A stretch of 64,000 bases of DNA from Orobanche coerulescens. Lineage: Eukaryota > Streptophyta > Magnoliopsida > Lamiales > Orobanchaceae. This document shows, piece by piece, positions 47,206 through 58,850 of this stretch. Where the stretch lies: contig CM065814.1 of the NCBI GenBank assembly GCA_033398695.1, positions 17,542,358 to 17,606,357 of the forward strand. Reading direction: 5' to 3'. A program made the translations under genes and the position numbers. The notes under the pieces were generated by a model that made no database searches, had not been told where the DNA came from, and was given only the letters and a program-made list of their open reading frames with translations. Within the stretch, counting starts at the first letter, position 1; each line of letters opens with the position of its first letter.

Positions 47206-47357
47206 ACTTGATTTCTTCACAGGACTTTCCCTGCAGAATTTTGAGAAGAAGACGTTAAAAACGGGAGGCAGAAGCAAATTTAAGCACAAAAATGATGAAA
47301 AATAAGAATCACGAATACAAGAAAAATAAAGAAATGCACAAATCTACAACTACGAAA

Positions 47358-47373
47358 TCGGGTTGCCTCCCGA
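47358..47373 (-). promoter_or_regulatory. Conserved hairpin of element F
   Basis: On the minus strand TCGGG pairs with CCCGA around AGGCAA. The core GGGAGGCAACCC matches the hairpins of C and E, although the outer stem bases differ. Confidence 0.7.
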
Positions 47374-47811
47374 GAAGCGCTAAGTTTATAGTCTTCAGCC
47401 GAACCTATTGGACAACATTAGTTCGCTTTTCGCAAACTCCATTTGGTTTCCGCCCCGTTCATCGAACCGTTTATATTTTGGTTAAGATTATGACCATTGG
47501 TCATCAGCGGTTCGACTTTCGGTTCGGTCATCAAATGTTGTTTGCGAAAAGGTTTCGACGTGAATAACTTCCCGAAACACCCGGTTTCTCCATGACTAAT
47601 TGTCCGCTCGCTTTCGGCTCACTCTCCTCCTTCACAAAGCGAACTCACGATTGCAGATTTTTCCTCATGCTCGAGGAACGCCACTCGTTCTACATCCTTC
47701 TTAAAACTTGGGCCATTTAACACAAAATCTGAATTTTCCCACCGACGATGTTTTCGGTGCTTTCCTTTTCAACAACATCCACACCTTCAATTTGTGATCC
47801 TTTATCGGCAC

Positions 47812-48353
47812 TTAGGGACATGGGAACGATTTGAATACTTGAAAAGTAACTTGCTCGTCTTGGACCCTCAGAGTCAACTCCCCCTTTTCCACGTCTATAA
47901 GGGTTCGGCCCGTCGCTAGAAATGGTCGTCCCAAGATGATTGGAATATTTTCATCTTCCTCCATGTCGAGTAAGATGAAATCAGCCGGAAAGATGAACTT
48001 ATAAAATTTAACTAAAACAACATCGATCACTCCACTCGGATACTTTATCGATCGATCCGCCAATTGTAAGGAGATCGTGGTTGGCTTGGCTTCCCCAATA
48101 TTCAGCTTTTGAAAATCGACAGAGGCATGAGGTTGATACTCGCACCAAGATCGCATAGTGCCTTATTAAACGAAAGATTCCCCATGGTGCACGGTATGTT
48201 GAAGCTTCCCGGATCTTTCAATTTAGGTGGGAGCTTCTTTTGAAGAATTTCACTGCATTCCTCTGTCAAGGTGACCGTTTCAAACTCCTCAAGCTTTCTC
48301 TTCTTCGATAATATCTCTTTCATAAACTTGACATAACTCGGCATCTGCTCCAA
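47812..48353 (-). pseudogene. Element F aspartic protease
   Basis: The N-terminal part (48353 onward) reads YVKFMKEILSKKRKLEEFE and ECSEILQKKLPPKLKDPGS, then the catalytic DLGASINLMPLSIF (DLGAS codons 48152-48138). A frame change near 48110 leads to the second half (to 47812), which holds IILGRPFLATGRTLIDVEKG. It is close in sequence to the protease of C. No polymerase follows. Confidence 0.85.
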
Positions 48354-48371
48354 TGCGTCGTGACGGAATAT

Positions 48372-49939
48372 TTATGTGAAGCTTTTGAACACATCAAGGA
48401 ACTTAGAAAATTGTTTGTCCGCCCTTCTTTCTTTGTAGTCTCTGCGGAAACGGAACAGGAGAACACATGCCTTCGAGTTATCCGGCTTCAAATCCTTCGA
48501 CTCCTCAATTTCCTTCTTCTCTTTACCCCGCTCGGGCTGATCCAGCACCTCTCTCCCGCTTCTCAAGCTAATTGCGTTTAGACTCTCTCTAGGATTTGTC
48601 TCTGTTGTACTCGGCAATGCTCCCTCCGGACGAGCTGTCAACACATTAGTGATTTGGCCCAGCTGGACCTCCAAATTCCGAATGGAAGCAGAATGATTTT
48701 GTAATGTAGCTTCCGTACGAGTCATAAATTGACTCGTATTTGCCGCCAATTTTGCAAGTGCTTCCTCGAGAGACACTTTGGGAGCGGGAGGGGGCTGCTA
48801 TTGATTACAGGCGACGGGTGGTGTGAGTTCTGCCCGTTTCTCCATGAAAAGTTAGGATGATTGCGCCACCCCGGATTATAAGTATTGGAGTATGGGTTAT
48901 TCGGCCGATTCTCATTTCCTACGAATTGAGCCTGCTCCATCTGATTTTGCTCGAACAGATTTCCAACTTGACATTCCGCGCTCGGGTGTGATCCGTTACA
49001 CCAATTGCATGTCTCTATGGTAACGGGGGCTGGTGCATGCGAAAATGTCTGGAGCTGTTGTGTCAAAGCGGCGACTTGAGCTGACAAAGTGGAAATTGGG
49101 TCATTTCTTGAAACTTCCATGACTCTCTTCGGTGTCAATCTTTCTGATGGCCATTGGTATGCGTTTTCGGCCATATCTTCCAAAAGCACGTGTGCCTCGG
49201 CCATAGATTTTCCCATGAAGGTCCCACCCGAGGCCGCATCCACGAGAGTGCGTGTAGAAGCACTCAAACTATTATAAAACGTATGAAGCTGAAGCCAATC
49301 AGGAATGCCGTGATGAGGGCATCTTCGTAGCAATTCTTTATATCGCTCCCACGCCTCGTGGAGTGATTCCATATCGTATTGACAAAAGGTGGTTATTTCA
49401 TTCCTCAACCTCGCCGTCTTAGCTGGTGGGAAAAATTTGGCAAGGAAGGCTTGCGCTAACCTCTCCCATGTTGTAATCGACCCCGGCGGTAATGAATTTA
49501 ACCAAAACTTTGCTTTATCCCTCAAAGAGAAAGGGAAAAGCCTCAGTCGGATGGCATCGTCGGTGACACCATTAGTCTTGAATGTGTCGCATATCTCAAG
49601 GAAAGAAGCAATATGGGCATTCGGGTCGTCCTTCGGAAGTCCACAGAATGGGCTCGCCTGCACCATCTGAATAATGGCGGGCTTGATCTCAAAATTATTA
49701 GCTTGGATAGTGGGACGCCGAATTCCCGAAAAATTAGCGTTGACCTGCGGCATGGCATAATCACGAAGAGCTAGTTCCGGTTGAACTTGCCGCACTTGGT
49801 TGTCTCCTCCTTGGATTTCGATATTCTCGGCCATGTTGACCGTCGTCTGCAACTCTCTTTTCTCCTTTTTGTTCCTTCTTAGCGTGCGCTCGAGCTCGGT
49901 ATCCAAAGGTAATAGGCCTTCGTTACCGAGTCTTCTCAT
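48372..49939 (-). pseudogene. gag: Element F gag, Athila type
   Basis: It starts at ATG 49939 and is open for about 380 codons. The core shows NNFEIKPAIIQMVQASPF, NAHIASFLEICDTFKTNGV, RLFPFSLRDKAKFWLNSLP, LAQAFLAKFFPPAKTARLR and HEAWERYKELLRRCPHHGI. A zinc-finger-like CNWCNGSHPSAEC is near 49005-48965, and an Asn-rich stretch follows. A frameshift near 48800 moves the frame to 48776-48372 (EALAKLAANTSQFMTRTEA, RNLEVQLGQI, ISLRSGRE), which is the normal gag-protease linker of Athila. The capsid part is intact. Confidence 0.9.
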
Positions 49940-50060
49940 GCACTACACGAAAGGTCCTGAAAGGAAAAACAAATAAACGAAATTAAATACACAAAAAATA
50001 AAAATAAAACGTTCAAATTAAGACTGGAAATACTTAAATTGATATTAGAAAATTTCAATC

Positions 50061-50080
50061 CTCGGCAACGGCGCCAAAAA
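50061..50080 (-). other. Primer-binding site of element F
   Basis: On the minus strand TTTTTGGCGCCGTTGCCGAG lies two bases after the LTR end and is of Athila type. Confidence 0.88.
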
Positions 50081-50082
50081 CT

Positions 50083-51406
50083 TGTTGCGATATTTCCTAC
50101 ACGCAAGTGCACGTCATCGTTTACAAGTAATAAAGTGATAAGTAGAGTATCGTTCCCACGAGGATTGAATCTCTAACTACCGATGTTTTCGTATTCCAAT
50201 TTTATCTGAACAATCGAATTTTGCGTTTTGCGATTAATAACTAAAAGAAGTACTAAAAGACTAAGCAGTAGAAAACAATATCTTGGATAAAAGAAATCAA
50301 ATGATAAATAAGTCTAGGGTTCTGAATCCACCTTAGTTAATCCGAATTTACTCTCGATTATCCGTAATAAATAATTTTCCCAATTTATTGAAGGCGGAGA
50401 TTGCTAATATATTCTACCGCCTCTCCCGAGGTCAATAGATTTATCTAACGGCGACTAACGCACTCTATCCCTAGGTGAATTATTTCGTCGATAGGCAAAA
50501 AGCATGAAATCTCCTAAAGGCCACGTAGTTCCTATGAGTATATTCCTATCTCACAGAATAAAACGGTCCTCACCAATAGTTCCTCACCAAATCTCCTCTC
50601 ACGATTCGAAGTGAATGATTAAATCAATACAACTATTGGCCAGATAATTGCAAGCATTAAACATAATTGGTAAAACTCAATAAAAGGTAATAAATTGGAT
50701 AATCTCAATCAATTCGTCAAAACAAAGGTTTCATCAAAACCCTAGATTAGGGCTTTAGCCTGACATACTAAAAACTGAAAATACAGAATAAATAAACGAA
50801 AGCATAAAATTCAAACGCAGATGAAGCGCGGATTCCTCCGTTCTTCAGCTTCCGCCTTCTGCCCTTGAATCCTTCTGCTTCCCTCTTCTTCTGCCGTCTC
50901 CAAGCTTAAGCTCTCAAAAGTTAAAGCTCCAATGATTCCAAGATGATTTAATTAGGGTCTAAAACCCTATTTATAGCTCAGCACATCAGCAAATCGCGTC
51001 CGTATTAGTCGGTCGGCGGCCGAAACTTGACTCAAAATCCGCGCACCTACCAAACCCGCTAAGTGTGCCGCGGCTCACTAAACTGTGCCGCGGCACATCG
51101 CCTTGTTGAATGCACAGGCGTTAATTAATTCTTCTGTGCCGCGGCTCACCTGGGCTGTGCCGCGGCACAGAGTACAGGTTACTCTGCCCTTCGGTTGGTG
51201 TCTTCAAGTGCCGCGGCTCAGCTTCCTTGTGCCGCGGCTCAGAGTCCAATTTTGCCGTTTTCGCCCGTTTTGCCTCGTTTTAGCTTCCGGACTTCAATTT
51301 CCTGTCAATCATACAAAATTAAGGCATTAAAAGCTCATTTAGACGATTTCACTCTCCAAAATATTACGAAATAATGATAAATAAGCGTATAAAAATACGC
51401 CTAACA
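50083..51406 (-). repeat. 5' LTR of element F
   Basis: The 1324-bp LTR holds a palindrome array at 51064-51241 with six GCCGCGGC cores. A minus-strand TATAAATA box at 50968-50975 lies about 90 bases downstream. Confidence 0.93.
50968..50975 (-). promoter_or_regulatory. Predicted TATA box, 5' LTR of F
   Basis: Minus-strand TATAAATA follows the palindrome array and is conserved in the other LTR. Confidence 0.7.
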
Positions 51407-51512
51407 AGATGCTCTAAGGTGATCTCAGACTTGGGGTTCCTTCCCAAGAGCAATTTTTTAGGTAGACTATCTCTAACCGGCCCAACGCAGTTACACCAAC
51501 AACGGAGGTATA

Positions 51513-51517
51513 GGTAT
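51513..51517. repeat. Left target-site duplication of element G (GGTAT)
   Basis: GGTAT recurs at 60855-60859 after the other LTR. Confidence 0.9.
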
Positions 51518-51984
51518 TGTTAGGATTCGGTGCCTAAAACGAAGGCACATCGGAAGGGGTAAAACAAAAATTAATTCTATCTGAATCCCTACGAGGATCG
51601 ATCGGGCTACGTATATACGAATATTATACGAAACACAAGAGATACAATAAACATACCCTTATAGTCTGTTGATTTAAATGGTGTCTTTCTCTTGGGCTAT
51701 TCCCCAAGCTTTAGTTTATTTCCCTATGATCCAATCCGCTCTAAGCACTTGGATGATCCAACGCCGAAAACACCGCGTCTCTACTTGCCACGTGCCGGAG
51801 AAATGAATGGAACGACGATCACCTTGCTATCCTCCAAGGATACGGCTAGAGCTAGGATGATGAAGCTTTCTATGTGATTATGACACTCTAAGTGTATAAC
51901 TCACAACTCTCAATCAATCTCTTGGTATTCTCCAATAACAACAAGAACAAGATTTGAAGAAGAAGACGAAGACCTTGAGAAAAA

Positions 51985-52055
<71 letters not shown>

Positions 52056-53535
52056 GGTGGAATGCAATGGTTGAAGTGAGAGTTTGTCAAGTCATCTTCT
52101 TATTCTATTTCCACCCTCATGTGAACAAATCATACCACATGATACCTTGCCCCACAAAGTCATGATCACTCATTAAAGAATGGAAAGAAAAGACAATGGG
52201 AAGGTAGGTGGAAGTAAGGGGGCGGCCAACCTGAAAAATGGATGAGTTCGGTTCGTTTCGGACTCCCGTGAGTCCAAACAGATAAACTCTGATTCCGTTC
52301 CGATGTATTTATATTAATTAATTAATACAATTAATTAATCATATCAAATACATTATAATATAATTGATTTCTCCAAGAAATAATTATATACAAGAATTAA
52401 ATTAATCACCCAGTAATTTATTTAATTCATTAGGCCGTAAATTAATTTATCCAATAAATCAATTTAGACATCTAATGTCCCAGATTAGATATCCAATATC
52501 TAATATTCATTATGAGAGAATAAGCTCGATTCATTCCATCGTCAATCCTATTGCGCGACTCGGTAGATCCGTCTCAGTCAGCAATAGGAGGAACCAAAGA
52601 GTAGTAGCACCACCTATCCAGCCTTGCGGCCTACACTGTACCCCCAACTGAGAACGAATGATTGAGATCATTCAAGAACCATTATGTCGTGAATACCAGT
52701 ATACGTATAAACCCTTTTTCAAATGTTCCGATCAAGTTACAGGGTCACGGTCAGTCAAACCCCATCAGTACTTGACTCTATGCATGAGTTAATGCAAATC
52801 GAGATCATTGAGCTCTCGTGTATCTAATACAACTAGCTCCAATGCTTTGGACAAAGACTTATGATCTCATCTGCCAATAACCTCATAGGACATATAACTC
52901 GTTCACTAACATGAGAAAATAATTCTATCTTGGTATTCAGTAGGACCTGCTACTTTCCTGTCAAGATACACGACGAGGTTGACTCCCGCCTTTCGGTTTA
53001 CAGGGTCGAACTACTCTAATGAAAATCTTGACGTCACAAGCACATCCCTACTCAATTTCGAAGGTTCACGAATACCTATCACATCCTTTCGATTCCATCA
53101 TTGACTGTCCCGGAGTGAAATCCGTGTGACGAATCGAGGGTGAGTCAGTTCGAGTATACTAATCTAATTAACATACCTATAACGTGTGCTCCCACTAACC
53201 ATTAGTATTCGACAGGCACTCTCCACGTCAAAGAACACGTCATACAAGTCTTCACATAAACTTAACGCCCAATCAAGTTTCATCGACTTGCGAACGATTA
53301 AGTATTTGAGCTATAAACCTTTCCAGTGCCGATCCTCTTATCCAATAAGGAGTGGAATGTTTTGCTCTCAAATACACGGACTAGTTTCTATATATATATT
53401 TACGAGTTTGGAATGCCAGTAACTACAGGTAAATAAAGAAACATCTATTGTCTTATATTAATGATTTACATAGTAACAAGTACAATGCCCTCACTCAACA
53501 TCCTCTGAGTGGCATTCGAGGGCATACTCCTAACA
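51518..53535 (-). repeat. 3' LTR of element G
   Basis: The 2018-bp LTR starts TGTTAGGATTCGG and ends CTCCTAACA in plus orientation. It contains a CT-dinucleotide run at about 51990-52053 and AT-rich TTAATTAATTAA stretches near 52310. Confidence 0.92.
51990..52053. repeat. CT microsatellite in LTR of G
   Basis: This dinucleotide run of about 64 bases has one interruption. Its partner in the other LTR (59323-59369) is shorter, so it has changed length since insertion. Confidence 0.9.
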
Positions 53536-54245
53536 ATCTCCCACTTGCACTCAATGCCACATATTATGGTATCTAATACCCATGTTCTCCAGATGACACT
53601 CCAAGCTAATCTGAGAAAGTGGCTTGGTCAGTGGATCAGCGACGTTGTCGGCTGACTCTACTCTATGCAGCACAATGTATCCCTTTTCGAACAAATTCTC
53701 TCACGAGATGATACTCTCTCTCAATATGTTTTGTATTGTTATGAAACCTCGGCTCCCAGGCCTGTGCTACCGCTCTATTATTATCGTATAAAATCAAAAA
53801 CAGGCAGCGTAGCACATGATGTCCCGTGAAGTTTACCCAGTAACTTCTTAACCCTTCCTTTGGAGGCCTCCGAGGCCGCTTTATACTTAGCCTAACAGGT
53901 GGAACCAGCATTCGCGCTATACTTGGCACTATGCCAAGATTCTGCTTCTCCATTAAGAGTAAATATATATACCCAGAAGTAAACATCGAATCGTCTTTCT
54001 ATCCTTGGAAGTCTGAATCAGTGAATCCCATCACATTCAGTTCTCCACCACCATACATAAGAACCATATCTCTAGTCCTTCTCAAGTACTTGAGAATGTT
54101 CTTTACGACAGTCTAATGTTCCCTACCTGGGTTTGCCTGAAACCTACTTACCACGCTCACAGCATGTGCAATGTCAGGTTTCGTACACAACATAGCATAC
54201 ATAAGGCTACCCACGGCCAAAGCATATGGTATATTACTCATTTCC
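53536..54245 (-). pseudogene. Element G RNase H
   Basis: The segment 53986-53663 shows YDNNRAVAQAWEPRFHNNTK followed by HIEREYHLVREF, the C-terminal half of a Copia RNase H. Upstream parts are broken by stops. Confidence 0.75.
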
Positions 54246-55020
54246 TTTCATTTTTCCTCACTTTGAGGACACATCTTCAAGGTGAGTTTTATTCCATGTC
54301 GTGTCGATAGGAACCCTCTTCTAGAATAATCCATCTTAAATTGCTTTAAGATTCTATCTATATAGAGGGCTTGGGAAAGACCTATCATTCTCTTCGCTCT
54401 ATCCCAGTAGAGTCGAATCCCAAGAATATAGGTTTCTTCTCCCAAGTCTTTCATGGAGAAATTACTCGAAAGCCAAGATTTCACAGAACTGAGCATTCCC
54501 ACATCATTTTCTATTAGTAGAATGTCATCTACACATAGTACTAAGAATGTGATCTTGCTCCCACTAACCCTCTTGTATACACAAGGTTCCTCTTCATTTT
54601 GCACAAAGTCAACTCTTTGTCTACCTCATCAAAACGAAGGTCCCAACTACATGAAGACTGTTATAGTCTATTTCATGGAGTCTACATCCACCATTGCTAG
54701 GTCATAGGTCGTTGGGTCGGTCTCTTGGCTATCACCTGGAACCTCATGGAGACCCAGCTCCTCCAAGTGTACAAGGCCATACCTCTCAGGTAAATGATAT
54801 ACCCTACTAGACCTACGAGGTGGTTGTACTTGTGTTTCAGAAGGTTCAGTTCCAATTTCTTGCACATGTGTCTCCTGAGGAGTTTCATTGTATTCTTCCA
54901 AAGAAATACTTCTACCTGCTCCGTCTTCCTAAATGAACTCATCTTCCAGGAAGTGTGCTTGCAAAGCAACAACTATGTTTCAATCTTTGGGCATGTAGAA
55001 TAGATAACCCATCGTCCCAG
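54246..55020 (-). pseudogene. pol: Element G RT, front part deleted
   Basis: The linker between integrase and RT is seen at 54972-54668 (VQPPRRSSRVYHLPERYG). The sequence then jumps near 54660-54610 to the palm, 54604-54248: EEPCVYKRVSGSKITFLVLC, VDDILLIEND (catalytic VDD) and KDLGEETYILGIRLYWDR. The first half of RT, with the finger motifs, is missing, so the enzyme is dead. Confidence 0.82.
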
Positions 55021-55890
55021 ATGGTAATCCAATGAAAACGTTCCTTCACGGACCTCGCTTCCAACATGTCCAGCTTAGTCTTCTTGACATAGGCGGAACA
55101 CCCCAAATCCTAATGTGATTAAGACTTGGTTTCCTGCCCTCCCACATCTCATGTGGAGTTTTAGGAATGGATTTGGAAGGACATCTGTTCAAGACATAGG
55201 CGGCGGTTAGGAGTGCATACCCCACAGGTAAATTGGTAAGTCAGTATAGCCTAGCATAGAATGGACCATGTTCAACAAGGTCCGATTCCATTTTACTGAC
55301 ACACCATTTAACTGAGGAGTACCTGGAGGTGTTAGTTGTGATACTATTCCATGTTCCTTTAGGAACTTGTCAAACTCCATACTCATATACTCGCCACCTC
55401 GGTCCGACCAAAGTGTTTTGATATGATTTCCAATTTGTTTCTCGACCAGGGCCTTAAATTCCTGGAATTTCTCAAAAGCCTCAGATTTATGTTTCATTAA
55501 GTATACATAACCATACCTAGTATGATTATCTGTAAACGTAATAAAATACTGATATCCGTCACGTGCTGCTTCCAAAGCACCACATACATCGGTATGGATT
55601 AATCATAGTTTATCAACGACTCTTTCAAAAATTCCTGTGAAGGGGGACTTAGTCATTTTGCCTTTAAGGCAAGATTTACAAGTAGGAAAAGGATCCGACC
55701 CCAATGGACCCATAAGTCCATCTTTTTCCATTTTGTAAACCTTGGTCTCACCAACATGACCAAATCTAAGATGCCATTTCAAAAGTTGATTAGTTTCATC
55801 CTTACCACGCTTCCTTGTCATAGTATTCACAACGACTTTGTTACTAAGGTTTAGATAATACAATCCATTTAACAATGTAGCAATGCCCAC
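55021..55890 (-). pseudogene. Element G integrase, catalytic Glu changed
   Basis: The zinc-binding part, 55890-55603, reads HLRFGHVGETKVYKMEKDGL with CKSC. The core, 55575-55207, has FTDNHTRYGYVYLMKHKSEA and LWSDRGGEYMSMEFDKFLKE, then PQLNGVSVKWNRTLLNMVHS. In Copia integrases the residue after NGVS is the catalytic Glu. Here the codon (plus 55294-55296) gives Val. The second Asp to this position spans the usual 35 residues. The strand-transfer site is therefore lost. Confidence 0.85.
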
Positions 55891-55899
55891 GAGTTTATT

Positions 55900-56265
55900 C
55901 TAAAATAAATTTTGCAGGAACCATCACCAGTGAAAACTGAAAAGCCTTTCCGATCGATGAGCAGAATGGATACAATGTTTTTATGCCCCTTGGGCAAAAC
56001 AAGTACATATTCTAAAGTTAAAACAAAGCCGGATTCTAAACCCAAAAGAAGTGATCCTACGTCGGTTGCTTCGACACTATGCCCGCTTCCGACAGTGATC
56101 ATCACTTCTCCAACTCCAAGATTCCTACTTTATTCCAGATCCTGATTCTCGATACAAATGTGAAAACTAGCACCAGAATCCAGTATCCAAGAAGTAGAAA
56201 ATGCAGTAGCAGAACAATTTGTTTCCAAAACTAAAAGTTCTGTACGTGAAGTGCTATGAAGAATG
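55900..56265 (-). pseudogene. Element G protease
   Basis: WILDSGASFHIC (DSGAS codons 56180-56166) is the Copia-type retropepsin site, and VSILLIDRKGFSVFTGDGSC follows in another frame (about 55985). It would mature the polyprotein. The frame is broken near 56140. Confidence 0.8.
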
Positions 56266-57059
56266 GGACAGTCTCTAGCCCAGTGGCCCAGCTCACCGCA
56301 TTTGAGACAAGCGTCCTTCTCCTTGATCTTCAGAACCATCGGGGCCTTGACCTTACCCTTGAGGTCCTTGACTTGTGGTCCCATCCGCTTCTTGTTCTTT
56401 TTCTTCTTATTCTTGGACCTCCGAGATCCAGAAGAAATCACAAGGGCAGACTTCGTGGATTCTTCATCTGAGACTGAGCGGTCACGAGTTTGTTTATTAT
56501 CCCTGCTAAGTTACATGCAATCTCATTGCAGTTGAAGTTCATAGCAAACTGTGAGAAGGAATCAGGGAGAAACTGTAGGATAAGGTCGGTTTGAAGAGAA
56601 ACATCCATCTTAAAATCAAGAGTCTCCAATCTCTCGATCATAGATATCATTTTGAGGATGTGGTCCCCAACCTTCTCACCTCCCTTCATCCTTGCACCAA
56701 ACAGTTGCTTAGATATCTCATATTTAGCAGTTCGACTGTGCTCACCATAAATCTCGGTTAAGTGAGATAAAATCTGCCTAGCAGAAGTCATTTTCTCATG
56801 AGCTCTCTGAAAGCTCATTAGACATAGAAGCCATCATGTAAGCACGGACTTTTACGTCATCCTTAACCCACTTTTCATGGTTTTCAATCTCTTCTTGATT
56901 GGCTCTTGTCCGCACCGGAGGCGCCAGAATGTCCGTCTCCAAGACGTATCCCAATGCATCTATACTGAGGACTATCATCAGATTGCAGAGCCAATCCACA
57001 AAGTTAGGTCCGATCAAGGTGTTCTTTTCGAGTAGAATTGCGAGTGGGTTCATTGTCAT
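56266..57059 (-). pseudogene. gag: Element G gag (UBN2 type) with zinc knuckle
   Basis: It starts at ATG 57059 (MTMNPLAILLEKNTLIGPNF) with the WLCNLMIVLSIDALGYVLE start of Copia gags. A frame change near 56800 is followed by QLFGARMKGGEKVGDHILKM and LPDSFSQFAMNFNCN, the UBN2 capsid domain. A basic stretch (SRRSKNKKKKNKKR) and a CCHC knuckle, CLKCGELGHWARDC, follow near 56310. It would form the particle. Confidence 0.85.
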
Positions 57060-58839
57060 ATTGAGAGTTATGTCTGCATTAAGTATGATAGATTAATTAG
57101 TGACTCGTTCAATTATGATCTGAGTATAGAATTAAGGTCTTTTTATTCTTGTTACCCAGCTCCCACTATATTTATCGGAATAACACACTCCCATGTGAAA
57201 TCCGGAAGTATCGTTCGCACTACTTCATAATGGCGATCGAGTTCTTTATAAATCTTAATAGAAGGCAACCGAACAGGTTTCTAGTCTATTATTTTTAATA
57301 AAGTGGTGTCCAACACCAACCCATCTAATGGATGATTCGATCTTCTTTTTCCCCTTGTTCACTCCACTCAACCTATACGATTTCTATGGTTCGTGAACAA
57401 GTTAATTTTATACCATCGACGCAAATTAGTTTCACAATTAAATCTCATCCGGCAACCTATCAGGTTTCTAGGGATAAAATTTTCTCCAACCGAAGGCATC
57501 CAATGCGCTTCCGGTAATTTATCCATCCTCCCCGAATGACTACCCCAATAACTCGGAAGCATAGGACATCCGGTTTGGATTTCAATTTCCCGAAAGCTCG
57601 ATGGCGGGAAGGAAAACCTTGAAACCTTATATACTTAATAATTTGTCGTGGGAGAATTTTCGCGATTAACGTTACACTTTGCACATTAAGCCATTTAAGC
57701 GCGTTTGTGCACTCATACAATATGAACAACCATTCACAACCTAGTTGCTACCAACATGTAGTTCTTGGACCATTCCTAGAATCAAAAACTCCATAATCTA
57801 ATTACATGTCTTTGGTCTTGAATCTTCGTATTCTTGAACGGATCATCCTCCGGTCTTCGTCATTACATATAAATTTTACATTGAAAAATTACATCCTAGA
57901 TACAAATTTCTAGTAAAATTAATAGGCTCAAAACGGCCTTTACAACCCAATCGAATAAAACCAAACGATTCAAAACTAAGTCCATGCCACATACCCATTC
58001 AAAAGTATTCATCCAATAAATACTATGTAAATGGATTGTGTAGAGATACATTGATCCAATCAACATATAAACAGTAAATAGAATAGATCCAATCAATTCG
58101 CACAACCGGTAATATGAAAACATTCAAAGTATTCGGGAGATTAAATGGATGAAATACCATAAATCATTTCCCTTATAAAATGAAATACCATAAATCATTT
58201 TAATCATATTAAATCCAATTTAACATGCGGGAGATTAATTTTCTGGAATACACGATAAAATCGAGCCGGGGCAAAACTGCCTGCCGGACATGGCCCGTGC
58301 CAGTTAGCACGGTCGTGTCACCTTCGGCAGTCTGCCGGCCAGACACGGCCCGTGACGAATGGCACGGTCGGGTTACCCCGACAGCTTCTAAAGCTGGACT
58401 GCCAGACACGACCGTGTCAAATGACACAGTCGGGTTGTCCTGACAGTCTGCCGGCCAGACACGGCCCGTGCCGAATGGCATGGTTGGGGTACCCCGACAG
58501 TCTTCCGAGACTGGCCTGCTGGCACGGCCCGTGTCAGCTGACACGGTCGGGCACCCCGACAGTTTCCTACACCTTGTCCGAAAAGTCGTCCAACGACAAT
58601 TCGGGGCTAGATTTTCGACCTGATATCCAATATCTATATTTTCCGACTTTCATATCTACAATATAAATCACATTTCCCAGAAATTAAAGATTTATATTTA
58701 TACATAAACTTGCGAAAATACAACTACAACGAACGAAAAACATACACCATGATTGTGACTATAAATGATTCCAAATCATTCACCATCTAATCAAGCATTC
58801 CAAATGCCAATATCGTATATACGATCGCAAGACCTACGA
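57060..58839 (-). other. Leader of element G
   Basis: This is about 1.8 kb without a convincing ORF between the primer site and gag. It contains a GC-rich repeat array (58265-58561) in otherwise AT-rich DNA. Confidence 0.65.
58265..58561. repeat. CACGGCCCGTG repeat array in leader of G
   Basis: About five imperfect units of roughly 60-70 bases each carry a CACGG-C-CCGTG-like hyphenated palindrome, then a CACGGTCGGG half and a CCCCGACAG word. The clearest cores are near 58335, 58465 and 58525. Confidence 0.8.
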
Positions 58840-58849
58840 TCTGATAGCA
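58840..58849 (-). other. Primer-binding site of element G
   Basis: On the minus strand TGCTATCAGA resembles TGGTATCAGA, the initiator methionine tRNA site, with one change. It lies next to the 5' LTR. Confidence 0.75.
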
Positions 58850-58850
58850 C

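Larger units (their letters stand above)
45172..47811 (-). other. 3' untranslated region of element F
   Basis: This region has no RT or integrase remnants. It holds the purine tract next to the LTR (minus AGTTTGGGGGGTATT), the triplicated module (about 45631-45925), a second palindrome array (46993-47205) and the covarying hairpin (47358-47373). Confidence 0.75.
43869..51406 (-). mobile_element. Element F: gag-protease-only Athila-type retrotransposon
   Basis: The 7538-bp element lies on the minus strand, with LTRs 50083-51406 (5') and 43869-45171 (3'), TSD AGATG and an Athila primer site at 50061-50080. It encodes gag and a DLGAS protease, but then 2.6 kb of non-coding DNA takes the place of RT and integrase. 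It shares LTR stretches with E and 3' modules with C and E, so the three are relatives that would need a helper. Palindromic GTGCCGCGGCAC words occur in both LTRs and again in a separate internal array. Confidence 0.93.

Noticed and set aside
45172..47811. Possible env-like gene in F's long 3' region
   Set aside because: Athila elements can carry an env-like ORF there, but here frames are short and broken and no signal peptide or membrane segment is convincing.
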